DNA of 64,000 nucleotides, from positions 1-64,000 of the forward strand of contig CANQXN010000001.1 of assembly GCA_947627815.1 (NCBI GenBank), written 5' to 3'. Position numbers and translations under genes: made by a program. The stretch comes from an uncultured Clostridia bacterium (GTDB lineage: Bacteria > Bacillota > Clostridia > Oscillospirales > CAG-272). This document shows positions 8,770 through 16,732 of the stretch, piece after piece (the first letter of the stretch is position 1; the number at the start of each line of letters is the position of its first letter). Under the pieces are notes generated by a model. That model was not told where the DNA came from. It made no database searches and saw only the letters and a list, made by a program, of their open reading frames with translations.

Positions 8770-9488
8770 GATTTTGTACCTCTTTGCACCTGGCTTTTGT
8801 TGCTTTCCGCTCTTTTTTCTTCTTCCATTTGCCAGGTAACCAAAGGAATCGCGCCGAGTACAGGCACATCCAAAGCGTTAGCCAGCTGTTCTTCCGATTT
8901 GATTTTGGTATCGCTCAAATCAACGAAAAGAGAGATACCGAAGGAAAGAACGGCACTTACCAAAAAGGCGATTACACAATTTGTTACGATGGAGGGGGAG
9001 GATGGGTTGCTCGGGACAACGGCTTCTCTTTCTGGCTTCAGTATAGCAATATCATTAAGAGTGTATGCCGCCGCTTCCCTCACTTTGTTGGCGATCGTGG
9101 CGGCAGCATAGGGATTATGGCTTTTAGCGGTGATATACAGGATCGGCCGTCCTTCTGCAAATTCGATCGAAATCATGGATCTGATTTGCTGCGGCGTGTA
9201 AGAATCGTCAACGATCAAATCAGCGGCGGCTTTCATGGTATCGTCTGATTGAATGCTTTCCGCATAGATATTTATGATTTTTGCGGCATAATCGTATTTG
9301 CCGGTAGCTTGCAAGTTCAAGTCATCAGTCCAGATAAGGGCAACAGTCGTGGCCTCATATGTCGGCGTTATCAGAAACAAGGTGTAGGCGGCCGTTCCCA
9401 GTGTTACCAGAGCCGTGATGCTAATAATGAGCAAAATGTGCTTTAAAAAAGACTTGAGCAAAACTTTCAGATTGATTTCTACATCCAT
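8766..9488 (-). CDS. cpsC: CpsC/CapA-type polysaccharide co-polymerase (Wzz domain), copy 2
   Basis: 240 residues, with the start at 9488 chosen by the same GGAG box logic as copy 1. There are two transmembrane helices with an extracellular loop between them. The N-terminal 40 residues, the second helix (SAVLSFGISLFVDLSDTKI) and the tail (EEEKRAESNKSQVQRGTKS) nearly match copy 1. The extracellular segment, about residues 55-165, differs at many positions. This suggests a different ligand or chain-length preference with a shared kinase. It is transcribed divergently from eno. Confidence 0.88.
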   Translation of the reverse strand: MDVEINLKVLLKSFLKHILLIISITALVTLGTAAYTLFLITPTYEATTVALIWTDDLNLQATGKYDYAAKIINIYAESIQSDDTMKAAADLIVDDSYTPQQIRSMISIEFAEGRPILYITAKSHNPYAAATIANKVREAAAYTLNDIAILKPEREAVVPSNPSSPSIVTNCVIAFLVSAVLSFGISLFVDLSDTKIKSEEQLANALDVPVLGAIPLVTWQMEEEKRAESNKSQVQRGTKS

Positions 9489-9542
9489 GATTCCATTCTC
9501 CATTTAGCTACGGATCTTTACGCACGGGCGCAATCTTGAATA

Positions 9543-9571
9543 ATTATATCATATCAAAGCGGATTTGTAAA
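9543..9571 (-). promoter_or_regulatory. Promoter of cpsC-cpsD copy 2
   Basis: TTTACA, 17-bp spacer, TATAAT with TGA extended -10. It is at the same place relative to cpsC as in copy 1. Confidence 0.8.
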
Positions 9572-9742
9572 GAGCTTTTTGGCGTTTTTATTCTGTTTTG
9601 CTCTCAGAGATGGCAGGAAAAATGTGACTGATAGGCGATACTCTTATTATTTCTTTTATTTTTTCGAAAAATGCGGCGCAACCTGCTTTTTTCTTGCTTT
9701 TAAGGAAATAATAAAAAGGAAAACAAGCAAGGAGGATTTTAT

Positions 9743-11014
9743 ATGGATGTTATTTCATCGATTCGGGTTGCGCATCTTCACGGCAGGCAGATTTTTGATT
9801 CTCGCGGGATTCCGACAGCGGAAGTGATCGTAACACTTTCCGATGGGACGGAAACGGCGGCTTCTGTCCCATCAGGCGCCTCCACCGGAAAATACGAGGC
9901 GTGCGAATTGCGGGACAACGACCGGGGCTATGGGGGAAAAAGCGTTTATGCAGCCGTCAACGCCATTGACACCGTACTGAACGACGCCGTCTGCGGATTG
10001 GATGCCGACGATCAATACAAAATCGATCTGGCGATGCGGGAGGCGGACGGAACCGAAAACAAACGGCATTTAGGCGCCAACGCGATTTTGGCGGTATCCT
10101 TGGCCATAGCGCGCGCGGCGGCCGCCTCCCGCCGTTTGCCGCTTTTCCGATATCTCGGCGGCACTTGCGCGCGGTTGCTTCCCCTGCCCTTTATGAATGT
10201 GCTCAACGGCGGCGTTCATGCCTCCAACAATTTGGATATCCAGGAATTTATGATTGTTCCTATTGGCGCTTCCAACTTTTCAGAGGCAATGAAAATGGGA
10301 ACAGAAACCTATCATGCTTTAAAGACCTTGTTAAAAGAGGAAGGCTTGTCCAGCGCCGTGGGAGATGAGGGCGGGTTTGCGCCTTCTTTGTCATCTGACG
10401 AGGAAGCGCTGCGCTATTTGACAGATGCGGTTGAAAAAGCGGGATATCACCCGGGAAAAGATATTTCCTTTGCGTTGGATGTGGCGGCTTCCGGTTGGTA
10501 TGACGGCGGGGAGTACCGCTTGCCCAAACGCGGGCGGGTCATGACCCGGGATGAACTGTTTCGATATTATCGCAAAATTTTGTCCGATTATCCGATCGTT
10601 TCCATCGAAGACCCTTTCGGTGAAGAAGACTGGGAAGCGTTTCGTATGATTACGGTTTCCGATCCGTCGTTACAGATCGTCGGAGACGATCTCTTTGTTA
10701 CCAACCCCGCTCGCATCCGGCGCGGTATCGAAATGGGCGCCGGCAATGCGGTTCTCATCAAGCCCAATCAGATCGGAACGCTGTCGGAAACATTGGAATC
10801 GATTGCATTGGCGGCGGAAAACCGCTTTCATACCATGATCAGCCATCGCAGCGGAGAAACCTGCGACGACTTTATCGCCGATCTTGCCGTGGCCGTCAAC
10901 GCCGGTGAAATCAAAACCGGAGCGCCTTGCCGTGGAGAACGGCTTGCCAAATACAACCGCCTTTTACGGATCGAGGAATTGTTGGGAGACAGCGCCCGCT
11001 TTGGCGTGTTTTAA
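9743..11014 (+). CDS. eno: Enolase
   Basis: 423 residues. It interconverts 2-phosphoglycerate and phosphoenolpyruvate in glycolysis. Visible signatures are GASTGKYEACELRD, FMNVLNGGVHASNNLD, VGDEGGFAPS, SIEDPFGEEDW and GDDLFVTN (magnesium ligands), LIKPNQIGT with the catalytic lysine, and SHRSGET. AAGGAGG lies 8 bases before the ATG. It diverges from cpsC copy 2; I see no convincing promoter in the AT-rich gap, though a conserved stretch at about 9640-9660 may hold one. A strong terminator follows. Confidence 0.96.
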   Translation: MDVISSIRVAHLHGRQIFDSRGIPTAEVIVTLSDGTETAASVPSGASTGKYEACELRDNDRGYGGKSVYAAVNAIDTVLNDAVCGLDADDQYKIDLAMREADGTENKRHLGANAILAVSLAIARAAAASRRLPLFRYLGGTCARLLPLPFMNVLNGGVHASNNLDIQEFMIVPIGASNFSEAMKMGTETYHALKTLLKEEGLSSAVGDEGGFAPSLSSDEEALRYLTDAVEKAGYHPGKDISFALDVAASGWYDGGEYRLPKRGRVMTRDELFRYYRKILSDYPIVSIEDPFGEEDWEAFRMITVSDPSLQIVGDDLFVTNPARIRRGIEMGAGNAVLIKPNQIGTLSETLESIALAAENRFHTMISHRSGETCDDFIADLAVAVNAGEIKTGAPCRGERLAKYNRLLRIEELLGDSARFGVF

Positions 11015-11080
11015 TTAAAACAGCATTATTTAAAAGCATAATTGCGTAACAATATAGTCGATATGACTTGCAACCTTGGG

Positions 11081-11112
11081 AAAAGACCCGCAAAAGTCTG
11101 CGGGTCTTTTTT
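11081..11112 (+). terminator. eno terminator
   Basis: AAAAGACCCGCA/TGCGGGTCTTTT hairpin followed by a T-run. Confidence 0.85.
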
Positions 11113-11184
11113 GACGCAAAAAAACGACAGGCAAAACGATATTCTGCTTTGGAAAAGAGCGAGCCGGAAATTTTTTTCTTACTG

Positions 11185-11213
11185 TTGACAAGACAATTAA
11201 ACTGTGATAGAAT
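11185..11213 (+). promoter_or_regulatory. Promoter of the lysine operon
   Basis: Perfect TTGACA, 17-bp spacer, TAGAAT with TGA extended -10. It lies just upstream of the L-box. Confidence 0.85.
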
Positions 11214-11220
11214 ATCATAA

Positions 11221-11458
11221 ACATAATAGAGGAGCGGTTTGCCATCAGTATTCCCTTCATATTCGGTCACCGTGGGCCGAAGGGAGGAAAGGGACAGCCG
11301 CCGAAGGATGTCCGCTTACGGAACGAGCGGATATACCTGGTCTGGCAAATAAGATTTGTCTGACTGTCGCAGAGATGCGGAGAGCTATTGTTATTATCAC
11401 AGGTCGGCTTCATGTCGTTGGTTTTATAACAATAGCTGAGGATCTCAGCTATTTTTTT
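11221..11458 (+). promoter_or_regulatory. Lysine riboswitch (L-box) with transcription terminator
   Basis: The leader of dapA carries the L-box hallmarks in order: GAGGAGC, AGTA, GGGCCGAAGGG, GCCGAAGG, CCTGGTCTGGCA, CTGACTGTCGC, GGAGAGCTA. The 3' P1 region (AGCTATTGTTAT, 11383-11394) can pair with ATAACAATAGCT at 11426-11437. That pairing excludes the terminator hairpin AATAGCTGAG/CTCAGCTATT at 11431-11453, which is followed by a U-run. Lysine binding should stabilise P1, free the terminator strand and stop transcription of the DAP/lysine genes. The mechanism follows the known L-box class; the alternative pairings are read directly from the sequence. Confidence 0.92.
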
Positions 11459-11491
11459 ATTGCAGTGAACTGCAGAAAGGAAAAATCAGCC

Positions 11492-12379
11492 ATGAAAAAG
11501 CAAGTTTTTACCGGCGCCGCTACCGCGTTGATCACGCCGCTGAAGCCAAGCGGCATTGATTATCCCGCCTTTGGAAGACTGATCGATTGGCAAATCGAAA
11601 AAGGCATTGACGCTTTGGTGATTTGCGGTACGACAGGCGAGGCTTCCACCCTGAATGACGAAGAACATATTGACGCCATCGCTTTTGCCGCTGAAAAAAT
11701 CGCGCATCGCGTCCCCCTGATCGCCGGTACAGGAAGCAACGATACGCCGCACGCGATCAAGCTTGCGCGGGCGGCATGGAAAGCGGGCGCCGATTCTCTT
11801 CTCGTGGTGACGCCTTACTATAATAAAACTTCACAGCGCGGGCTTGTCCGTTATTATTACGATATTGCCGACAGTACGCCCCTTCCTGTCATTCTTTACA
11901 ATGTTCCGTCGAGAACCGGCGTTACCATCGAGCCTTCCACTTGCGCGCTACTGGCGGAGCATGAAAATATTGTCGCGCTGAAAGAGGCAGGCGGCAATAT
12001 TTCCAAAACGGTCGAAACGATGGCGCTGGTCGGCGACCGCCTTGCCCTTTATTCGGGCAATGACGATCAGATTGTCCCGCTTTTGGCTTTGGGCGGTTTG
12101 GGCGTTATCTCGGTTCTTTCCAATTTACTCCCGGCCGAAACCAGAGAGATTTACTATCGTTTTGCCGCCGGCGATGTGGCGGGCAGTCTTGCTTTGCAGT
12201 TGGGATATCACCGCCTGATCCAGGCGCTGTTTTCCGATGTCAACCCCATCCCCGTCAAAGCCGCGATGGCCGCGCTTGGCTTTTGCGACAATTACCTGCG
12301 CGCCCCCCTGCTTCCCATGGAAAAAAGCGCCGAAGAAAAATTGCTCGGTGTGATGCGCGATATGGGGCTTTCGGTCTGA
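11492..12379 (+). CDS. dapA: 4-hydroxy-tetrahydrodipicolinate synthase
   Basis: 295 residues. It condenses pyruvate with aspartate semialdehyde, the first committed step of DAP/lysine synthesis. The start at 11492 follows GAAAGG and matches the family N-terminus (FTGAATALITPL). Visible motifs are CGTTGEASTL, GTGSNDTPHAI, the YYNKTSQRG block, YNVPSRTG and the Schiff-base lysine in IVALKEAGG. It is the first gene behind the lysine riboswitch. The reading frame stays open upstream through the riboswitch, but that part is non-coding leader. Confidence 0.95.
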   Translation: MKKQVFTGAATALITPLKPSGIDYPAFGRLIDWQIEKGIDALVICGTTGEASTLNDEEHIDAIAFAAEKIAHRVPLIAGTGSNDTPHAIKLARAAWKAGADSLLVVTPYYNKTSQRGLVRYYYDIADSTPLPVILYNVPSRTGVTIEPSTCALLAEHENIVALKEAGGNISKTVETMALVGDRLALYSGNDDQIVPLLALGGLGVISVLSNLLPAETREIYYRFAAGDVAGSLALQLGYHRLIQALFSDVNPIPVKAAMAALGFCDNYLRAPLLPMEKSAEEKLLGVMRDMGLSV

Positions 12380-12459
12380 CGGCGGCAAGAAAGTAAAAAA
12401 ATCAGGAGCCGCCTTTGAAAATCGGTTTTCCCGGGCGGACAGAAAGGAAATAAAAATAC

Positions 12460-13189
12460 ATGAAAGTCATTATCCATGGTGCATTGGGAAGAATGGGCAT
12501 TGCGCTGACCGAACTTGTGTGCAGCGGCAAAGAAAATGCCGTGCTTGCCGCGATGGTGGATAAAAACGCGGCGCCGTCTGATAATCTGTTCACGCGGCTG
12601 GAAGATTACGACGGAAGCGCCGATGTGATCATTGATTTCTCTCATCACACCGCCGTGGCTTCCCTGCTCCCCTATGCGGTGGAGCGCGGTATTCCGGTCG
12701 TCATCGCGACAACCGGTCATGACGAGGCGGAAAAAGAAGAGATTCGTCGGGCGGCCACACATATCCCGATTTTTCTTTCCGCCAATATGTCGCTCGGTAT
12801 TGCCGCCCTCGCGGCCTTTGCGCAATGTGCCGCCAAGATGTTCCCTGAGGCCGATATTGAGATTGTGGAAACGCATCATACCGGCAAGCTGGATGCGCCC
12901 AGCGGCACGGCGCTGCTTTTGGCGGAAGGCATTCGGAAAGAGCGCCCGCAGGCGATCATCCATTGCGGCCGTGTCGGTATGGGAAAGCGCGACCCCAACG
13001 AGATCGGCATTTCTTCCCCGCGTGGTGGGAATCCATGAGATCATCATCACCACAGGCACCGAAACCCTGACACTGAAACACGAGGCACATGACCGTTCTC
13101 TGTTTGCGCAAGGCGCGCTTGCCGCCGCGGCTTACCTTTGCGGAAAACCGGCCGGCTTGTATTCGGTCAATGATATGGTGAGGATATAA
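12460..13189 (+). pseudogene. dapB: 4-hydroxy-tetrahydrodipicolinate reductase, frameshifted
   Basis: The family reduces the DapA product with NAD(P)H. The first frame (12460-13038) has the GALGRMG nucleotide-binding start, the catalytic HHTGKLDAPSGTA block and GKRDPNEIGISSPRGG, then stops. The C-terminal domain (VGIHEIIITTGTETLTLKHEA to MVRI) continues in the next frame to 13189. Comparison with the usual RGGNIVGIHE shows that about four residues (GGNI) are missing at 13014-13022, fitting an 11-bp deletion. The gene sits in the intact lysine operon between dapA and dapF. A sequencing or assembly error, a recent real lesion, or recoding could explain it. Confidence 0.85.
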
Positions 13190-13190
13190 C

Positions 13191-14042
13191 ATGAAAAAAA
13201 TTGCTTTTACCAAAATGCACGGCATCGGCAATGACTATATCTATATCAACTGCTTTGCCGAACAAGTATGTTCTCCCAATAAGCTTTCTTTGAAAATGTC
13301 GCCTCGACATTTTTCGGTCGGCGCCGATGGTGTGGTCTTAATCTGCCCTTCGGAAAGAGCGGACGCCCGTATGCGAATGTTCAATGCCGACGGCAGCGAA
13401 GGAAAGATGTGCGGCAATGCCATCCGATGTGTCGGAAAGTATTTATACGATAACGGCATGGTTACCAAAGATGAAATCACGGTGGAAACCCTGAGCGGCA
13501 TCAAAAAGCTGCAACTGCATCTGGAAAACGGCAAGGTGCAAGGCGCTACTGTGGCCATGGGGAAAGCGGATTTTTCTCCTGCGGCGATTCCGCTGTCTCC
13601 TAGTCTTTCTTCTTCGTCGTTTTCCCTGTCGGTCGGGGGGAGCGATTGGCACATGACCTGTGTTTCTGTCGGAAATCCCCATGCGGTGACCTATGTGGCT
13701 GATCCCGGACGCCTGAATCTTGCCGACATCGGGCCTCTTTTTGAGTATAACGGCGCTTTCCCCGAGCGTGTCAACACCGAATTTGTGCGCGTTATCGACC
13801 CTACGACTTTGGAAATGAGGGTCTGGGAACGCGGGAGCGGCGAAACCTTCGCCTGCGGCACCGGCGCCTGCGCCGTGACGGCGACCTCGGTAAAAAACGG
13901 ATTCTGCCCCGCCGATACGCCGATTACCGTCCGGCTTTTGGGCGGCGAACTTTCCATCGTCTGTACGCACGATTACGAGTTGTTTATGACCGGCCCTGCG
14001 GTCAAAGTTTATGAAGGGATTTACGAATATGATGAAGATTAA
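13191..14042 (+). CDS. dapF: Diaminopimelate epimerase
   Basis: 283 residues. It converts LL-DAP to meso-DAP, used for peptidoglycan and for lysine. It has the GIGNDYIYINCF start, the first catalytic cysteine in MCGNAIRCVGKY and the second in ACGTGACAV, giving the two-base mechanism of the family. The GAGG box 7 bases before the ATG lies in the end of dapB, and only 1 base separates the two genes. It overlaps the start of dapL by 14 bp, so translation is probably coupled. Confidence 0.95.
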   Translation: MKKIAFTKMHGIGNDYIYINCFAEQVCSPNKLSLKMSPRHFSVGADGVVLICPSERADARMRMFNADGSEGKMCGNAIRCVGKYLYDNGMVTKDEITVETLSGIKKLQLHLENGKVQGATVAMGKADFSPAAIPLSPSLSSSSFSLSVGGSDWHMTCVSVGNPHAVTYVADPGRLNLADIGPLFEYNGAFPERVNTEFVRVIDPTTLEMRVWERGSGETFACGTGACAVTATSVKNGFCPADTPITVRLLGGELSIVCTHDYELFMTGPAVKVYEGIYEYDED

Positions 14043-15216
14043 AATCAACGAAAACTTTAAAAAAATAAAGCCCAGCTATCTTTTCTCGGATATCGGAAAA
14101 AAAGTCCGTACTTTTTCTTCAGCACATCCTGATTTAAAAATCATTCGTCTGGGTATCGGCGATGTGACGCTTCCGCTTTCGCCCTGTGTGATCGACGCCA
14201 TGACAAAAGCGGTGGCCGAAATGGGAGAAAAAAGCAGTTTTCGCGGCTATGCCCCGGAATATGGCTATGATTTTCTGCGGGAAGCGATCGCCCGTCATTA
14301 TGAACGGTTTGGCGTCAGCCTGTCGCCGGAAGAAATTTTTGTCAGCGACGGCGCGAAAAGCGACCTTGGCAATCTTGTCGATATTTTCGGTGATAATGAA
14401 ATTCTGATCCCGGACCCCGTCTACCCTGTCTATCTTGACAGCAACCTAATGAGCGGGCGTCGGGTTCGTTTTCTTGCGGCCAACGCGGAGAACGGATTTC
14501 TTCCCTTGCCCGACGAGTCCCTGACCGGCGAGGGCTATATTATCTATCTTTGTTCTCCCAACAACCCGACCGGCGCCGCTTATGAAAAAAATGAGCTTGC
14601 CGAGTGGATTTCGTTCGCCATAAAAACAGGATCGCTGATCATTTACGATTCCGCTTATGAGGCTTACATTCAGGGCAGCGCTCCCCACAGTATTTATGAA
14701 GTGGAAGGCGCCAAAGAATGCGCCATTGAAGTATGTTCCCTTTCCAAAACCGCCGGATTTACCGGAACGCGCTGCGCCTGGACGGTTGTGCCTGCCGGCA
14801 TAACGGCAGGCGGCCTTTCGCTCTCGGCGCTCTGGGCCAGACGGCAGGCCACGAAATATAACGGATTGCCGTATGTGGTTCAGCGCGGCGCGGAAGCGGC
14901 GCTTTCCGACGAAGGGCGAAAGCAATGTATGTCTCTTGTCGCCTATTATATGGAAAACGCGGCGCTGATCGCCGATCTTTTAAAGAAAAAAGGCATCTGG
15001 TTTACCGGCGGGCGCTCTTCCCCGTATCTCTGGCTGAAATGCCCCGGCGGGATGGGTTCCTGGGCGTTTTTCGATTATCTTCTGGAAAATATTCAGGTGG
15101 TAGGCACGCCGGGAGAAGGATTCGGTGAAGAAGGCAAAGGATATTTCCGCCTGACCGCGTTCGGCAGTCGGGAAGATACCGAGGAGGCCGTGCATCGCAT
15201 GGAGGCTTTGTTATGA
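14029..15216 (+). CDS. dapL: LL-diaminopimelate aminotransferase
   Basis: 395 residues, class I/II PLP aminotransferase. DapL makes LL-DAP from tetrahydrodipicolinate in one step and replaces the DapD-C-E acylated branch. Evidence is the N-terminus (KIKPSYLFSDIGKKV), RLGIGDVTLPL, SDGAKSDLGN, CSPNNPTGA and the PLP lysine in SLSKTAGFTGTRC, all as in DapL. The operon position between dapF and lysA, with no dapD/C/E, supports the call. ATG at 14029 or 14032; AAGGG is 10 bases upstream of the first. It overlaps lysA by ATGA. Confidence 0.92.
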   Translation: MMKIKINENFKKIKPSYLFSDIGKKVRTFSSAHPDLKIIRLGIGDVTLPLSPCVIDAMTKAVAEMGEKSSFRGYAPEYGYDFLREAIARHYERFGVSLSPEEIFVSDGAKSDLGNLVDIFGDNEILIPDPVYPVYLDSNLMSGRRVRFLAANAENGFLPLPDESLTGEGYIIYLCSPNNPTGAAYEKNELAEWISFAIKTGSLIIYDSAYEAYIQGSAPHSIYEVEGAKECAIEVCSLSKTAGFTGTRCAWTVVPAGITAGGLSLSALWARRQATKYNGLPYVVQRGAEAALSDEGRKQCMSLVAYYMENAALIADLLKKKGIWFTGGRSSPYLWLKCPGGMGSWAFFDYLLENIQVVGTPGEGFGEEGKGYFRLTAFGSREDTEEAVHRMEALL

Positions 15217-16541
15217 AAACCAGAGAAAAAAAGAAATTGCTGACGCCCGATCTCGATATCAACGAAAAAGGTCACCTGACCATTGCCGGACGAGATGCCG
15301 TGGCTTTGGCGGAAAAATATAAAACGGCGCTTTTCGTTATGAATGTCGAACGCTTTCGTGAAAATTGCGCGATCTACCGCCGGACGATGAAGGAGTGTTT
15401 CGGGCCGGACGCGCTCCCGTTGTTTGCCTCCAAATCCCTCTGCTTTACCGGGCTTTATCAATTGGTGGACGAATGCGGTCTTGGCACTGATCTTGTTTCT
15501 CCTGGGGAAATCTATACCGCTTTTCACGCCGGATTTCCGATGCAGAAGGCCTATTTTCACGGCAACAATAAAACCGACGCGGATATTGCCTACGCCATGG
15601 ACTGCGGCGTCGGCACCTTTGTGGTCGATAATGACGAGGAATTAGAAGCCATCAGCTATATTGCCACGCAAAGAAGAAGGAAACAGCCCATCTTGCTCCG
15701 CATTACGCCCGGCATCGATCCCCACACGCATAAAGCCGTTGTGACCGGCAGTGTGGATTCCAAATTCGGTCAGGCGATTGCCACCGGGCAGGCGTTTTCC
15801 TTTACCGAAAAGGCGCTGTCGCTTCCCGGCCTTGTGTTAAAAGGGTTTCACTGTCATATCGGTTCTCAGATTTTTGAAAGCGAACCCTTTTGTCAAGCCG
15901 CTTCTATCATGCTCCACTTTATTGCCGATGTCCGCCGCCGGTTCGGCTATACGGCCGAACAGCTGAATTTGGGCGGCGGGTTCGGCGTCCGCTATGTGGA
16001 AAGTCAACCGAGCATCGATATTGCCGCGAGTATTCGGCAGGTGGCCGCGCAAGTCAAGAGATGCTGTCAGGAGCTTGCCCTGCCTTGCCCCGCCATTTTG
16101 ATGGAACCCGGGCGCTCTTTGGTGGCGGATACCGTCACAACGCTTTATACCGTCGGTTCGGTCAAGGAAATCCCGGGCGTTAAAAACTACATATCTGTGG
16201 ACGGCGGCATGACCGATAACCCGCGCTATGCTTTATACGGCTCGGAATATACGCTCCTTAACGCGACAAAAGCCGCAGAAGAGGCGGATTTTATTTGTTC
16301 CGTCGGCGGGCGCTGCTGTGAGTCGGGCGATCTGATTCAGGAAAATGTTGCTTTGGCGCGTCCGACACGCGGCGATATTCTTGCCGTCTTTACGACGGGC
16401 GCTTATAACTATGCCATGGCTTCTAACTACAATCGTATTCCCCGTCCGGCGATCCTTCTCTTGGATAAAGAGAAAGAGATTCTCGCTGTCCGGCGTGAAA
16501 CTTATGAGGATCTTTGCCGCTGCGATATGCCCTTGACATAA
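15213..16541 (+). CDS. lysA: Diaminopimelate decarboxylase
   Basis: 442 residues. It decarboxylates meso-DAP to lysine. It has the PLP lysine in LFASKSLCF, HCHIGSQI, the GGGFGVRY glycine loop, EPGRSLVAD and CESGDL with the catalytic cysteine. The GGAGG box lies inside the end of dapL and the ATG overlaps the dapL stop. It is the final gene of the riboswitch operon, so the end product of the pathway shuts off its own production. A strong terminator follows. Confidence 0.95.
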   Translation: MKTREKKKLLTPDLDINEKGHLTIAGRDAVALAEKYKTALFVMNVERFRENCAIYRRTMKECFGPDALPLFASKSLCFTGLYQLVDECGLGTDLVSPGEIYTAFHAGFPMQKAYFHGNNKTDADIAYAMDCGVGTFVVDNDEELEAISYIATQRRRKQPILLRITPGIDPHTHKAVVTGSVDSKFGQAIATGQAFSFTEKALSLPGLVLKGFHCHIGSQIFESEPFCQAASIMLHFIADVRRRFGYTAEQLNLGGGFGVRYVESQPSIDIAASIRQVAAQVKRCCQELALPCPAILMEPGRSLVADTVTTLYTVGSVKEIPGVKNYISVDGGMTDNPRYALYGSEYTLLNATKAAEEADFICSVGGRCCESGDLIQENVALARPTRGDILAVFTTGAYNYAMASNYNRIPRPAILLLDKEKEILAVRRETYEDLCRCDMPLT

Positions 16542-16544
16542 CGC

Positions 16545-16581
16545 ATGACAGGCTGCCCAGTCGGGCGGCCTGTCATTTTTT
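16545..16581 (+). terminator. Lysine operon terminator
   Basis: ATGACAGGCTGCCC paired with GGGCGGCCTGTCAT, then a T-run. Confidence 0.88.
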
Positions 16582-16602
16582 AAAATTTTTTGTCGCCCCC
16601 TA

Positions 16603-16631
16603 TTGACAATCACATGATTGTGTGCTACAAT
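16603..16631 (+). promoter_or_regulatory. Promoter of the SPFH gene
   Basis: Perfect TTGACA, 17-bp spacer, TACAAT. Confidence 0.8.
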
Positions 16632-16732
16632 TAAGTGAGCAGAAAAAGAAAGACACCGTCGAAAGCAATTTTGCCGATCGATCGGATCGTTTTCTGCATC
16701 ACCAAAGAAGCAAAGAAAAGAGGTAATGAAGT

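Larger units (their letters stand above)
7978..9725. repeat. Tandem duplication unit 2 (cpsD-cpsC plus leader)
   Basis: Partner of unit 1. Its left boundary is sharp at about 7978. Its right boundary fades into the eno leader at about 9725, which suggests that the ancestral duplicated segment included the eno-cpsC intergenic region. The 9572-9742 part holds no gene of its own and is AT-rich. No inverted repeats or transposase flank the units. Confidence 0.85.

Noticed and set aside
5457..9742. cpsCD repeat as a mobile element
   Set aside because: No transposase, terminal inverted repeats or target-site duplications; the direct tandem arrangement fits local duplication.
11204..11491. N-terminal extension of DapA through the open frame
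   Set aside because: This stretch is the lysine riboswitch; the ribosome site and family N-terminus place the start at 11492.
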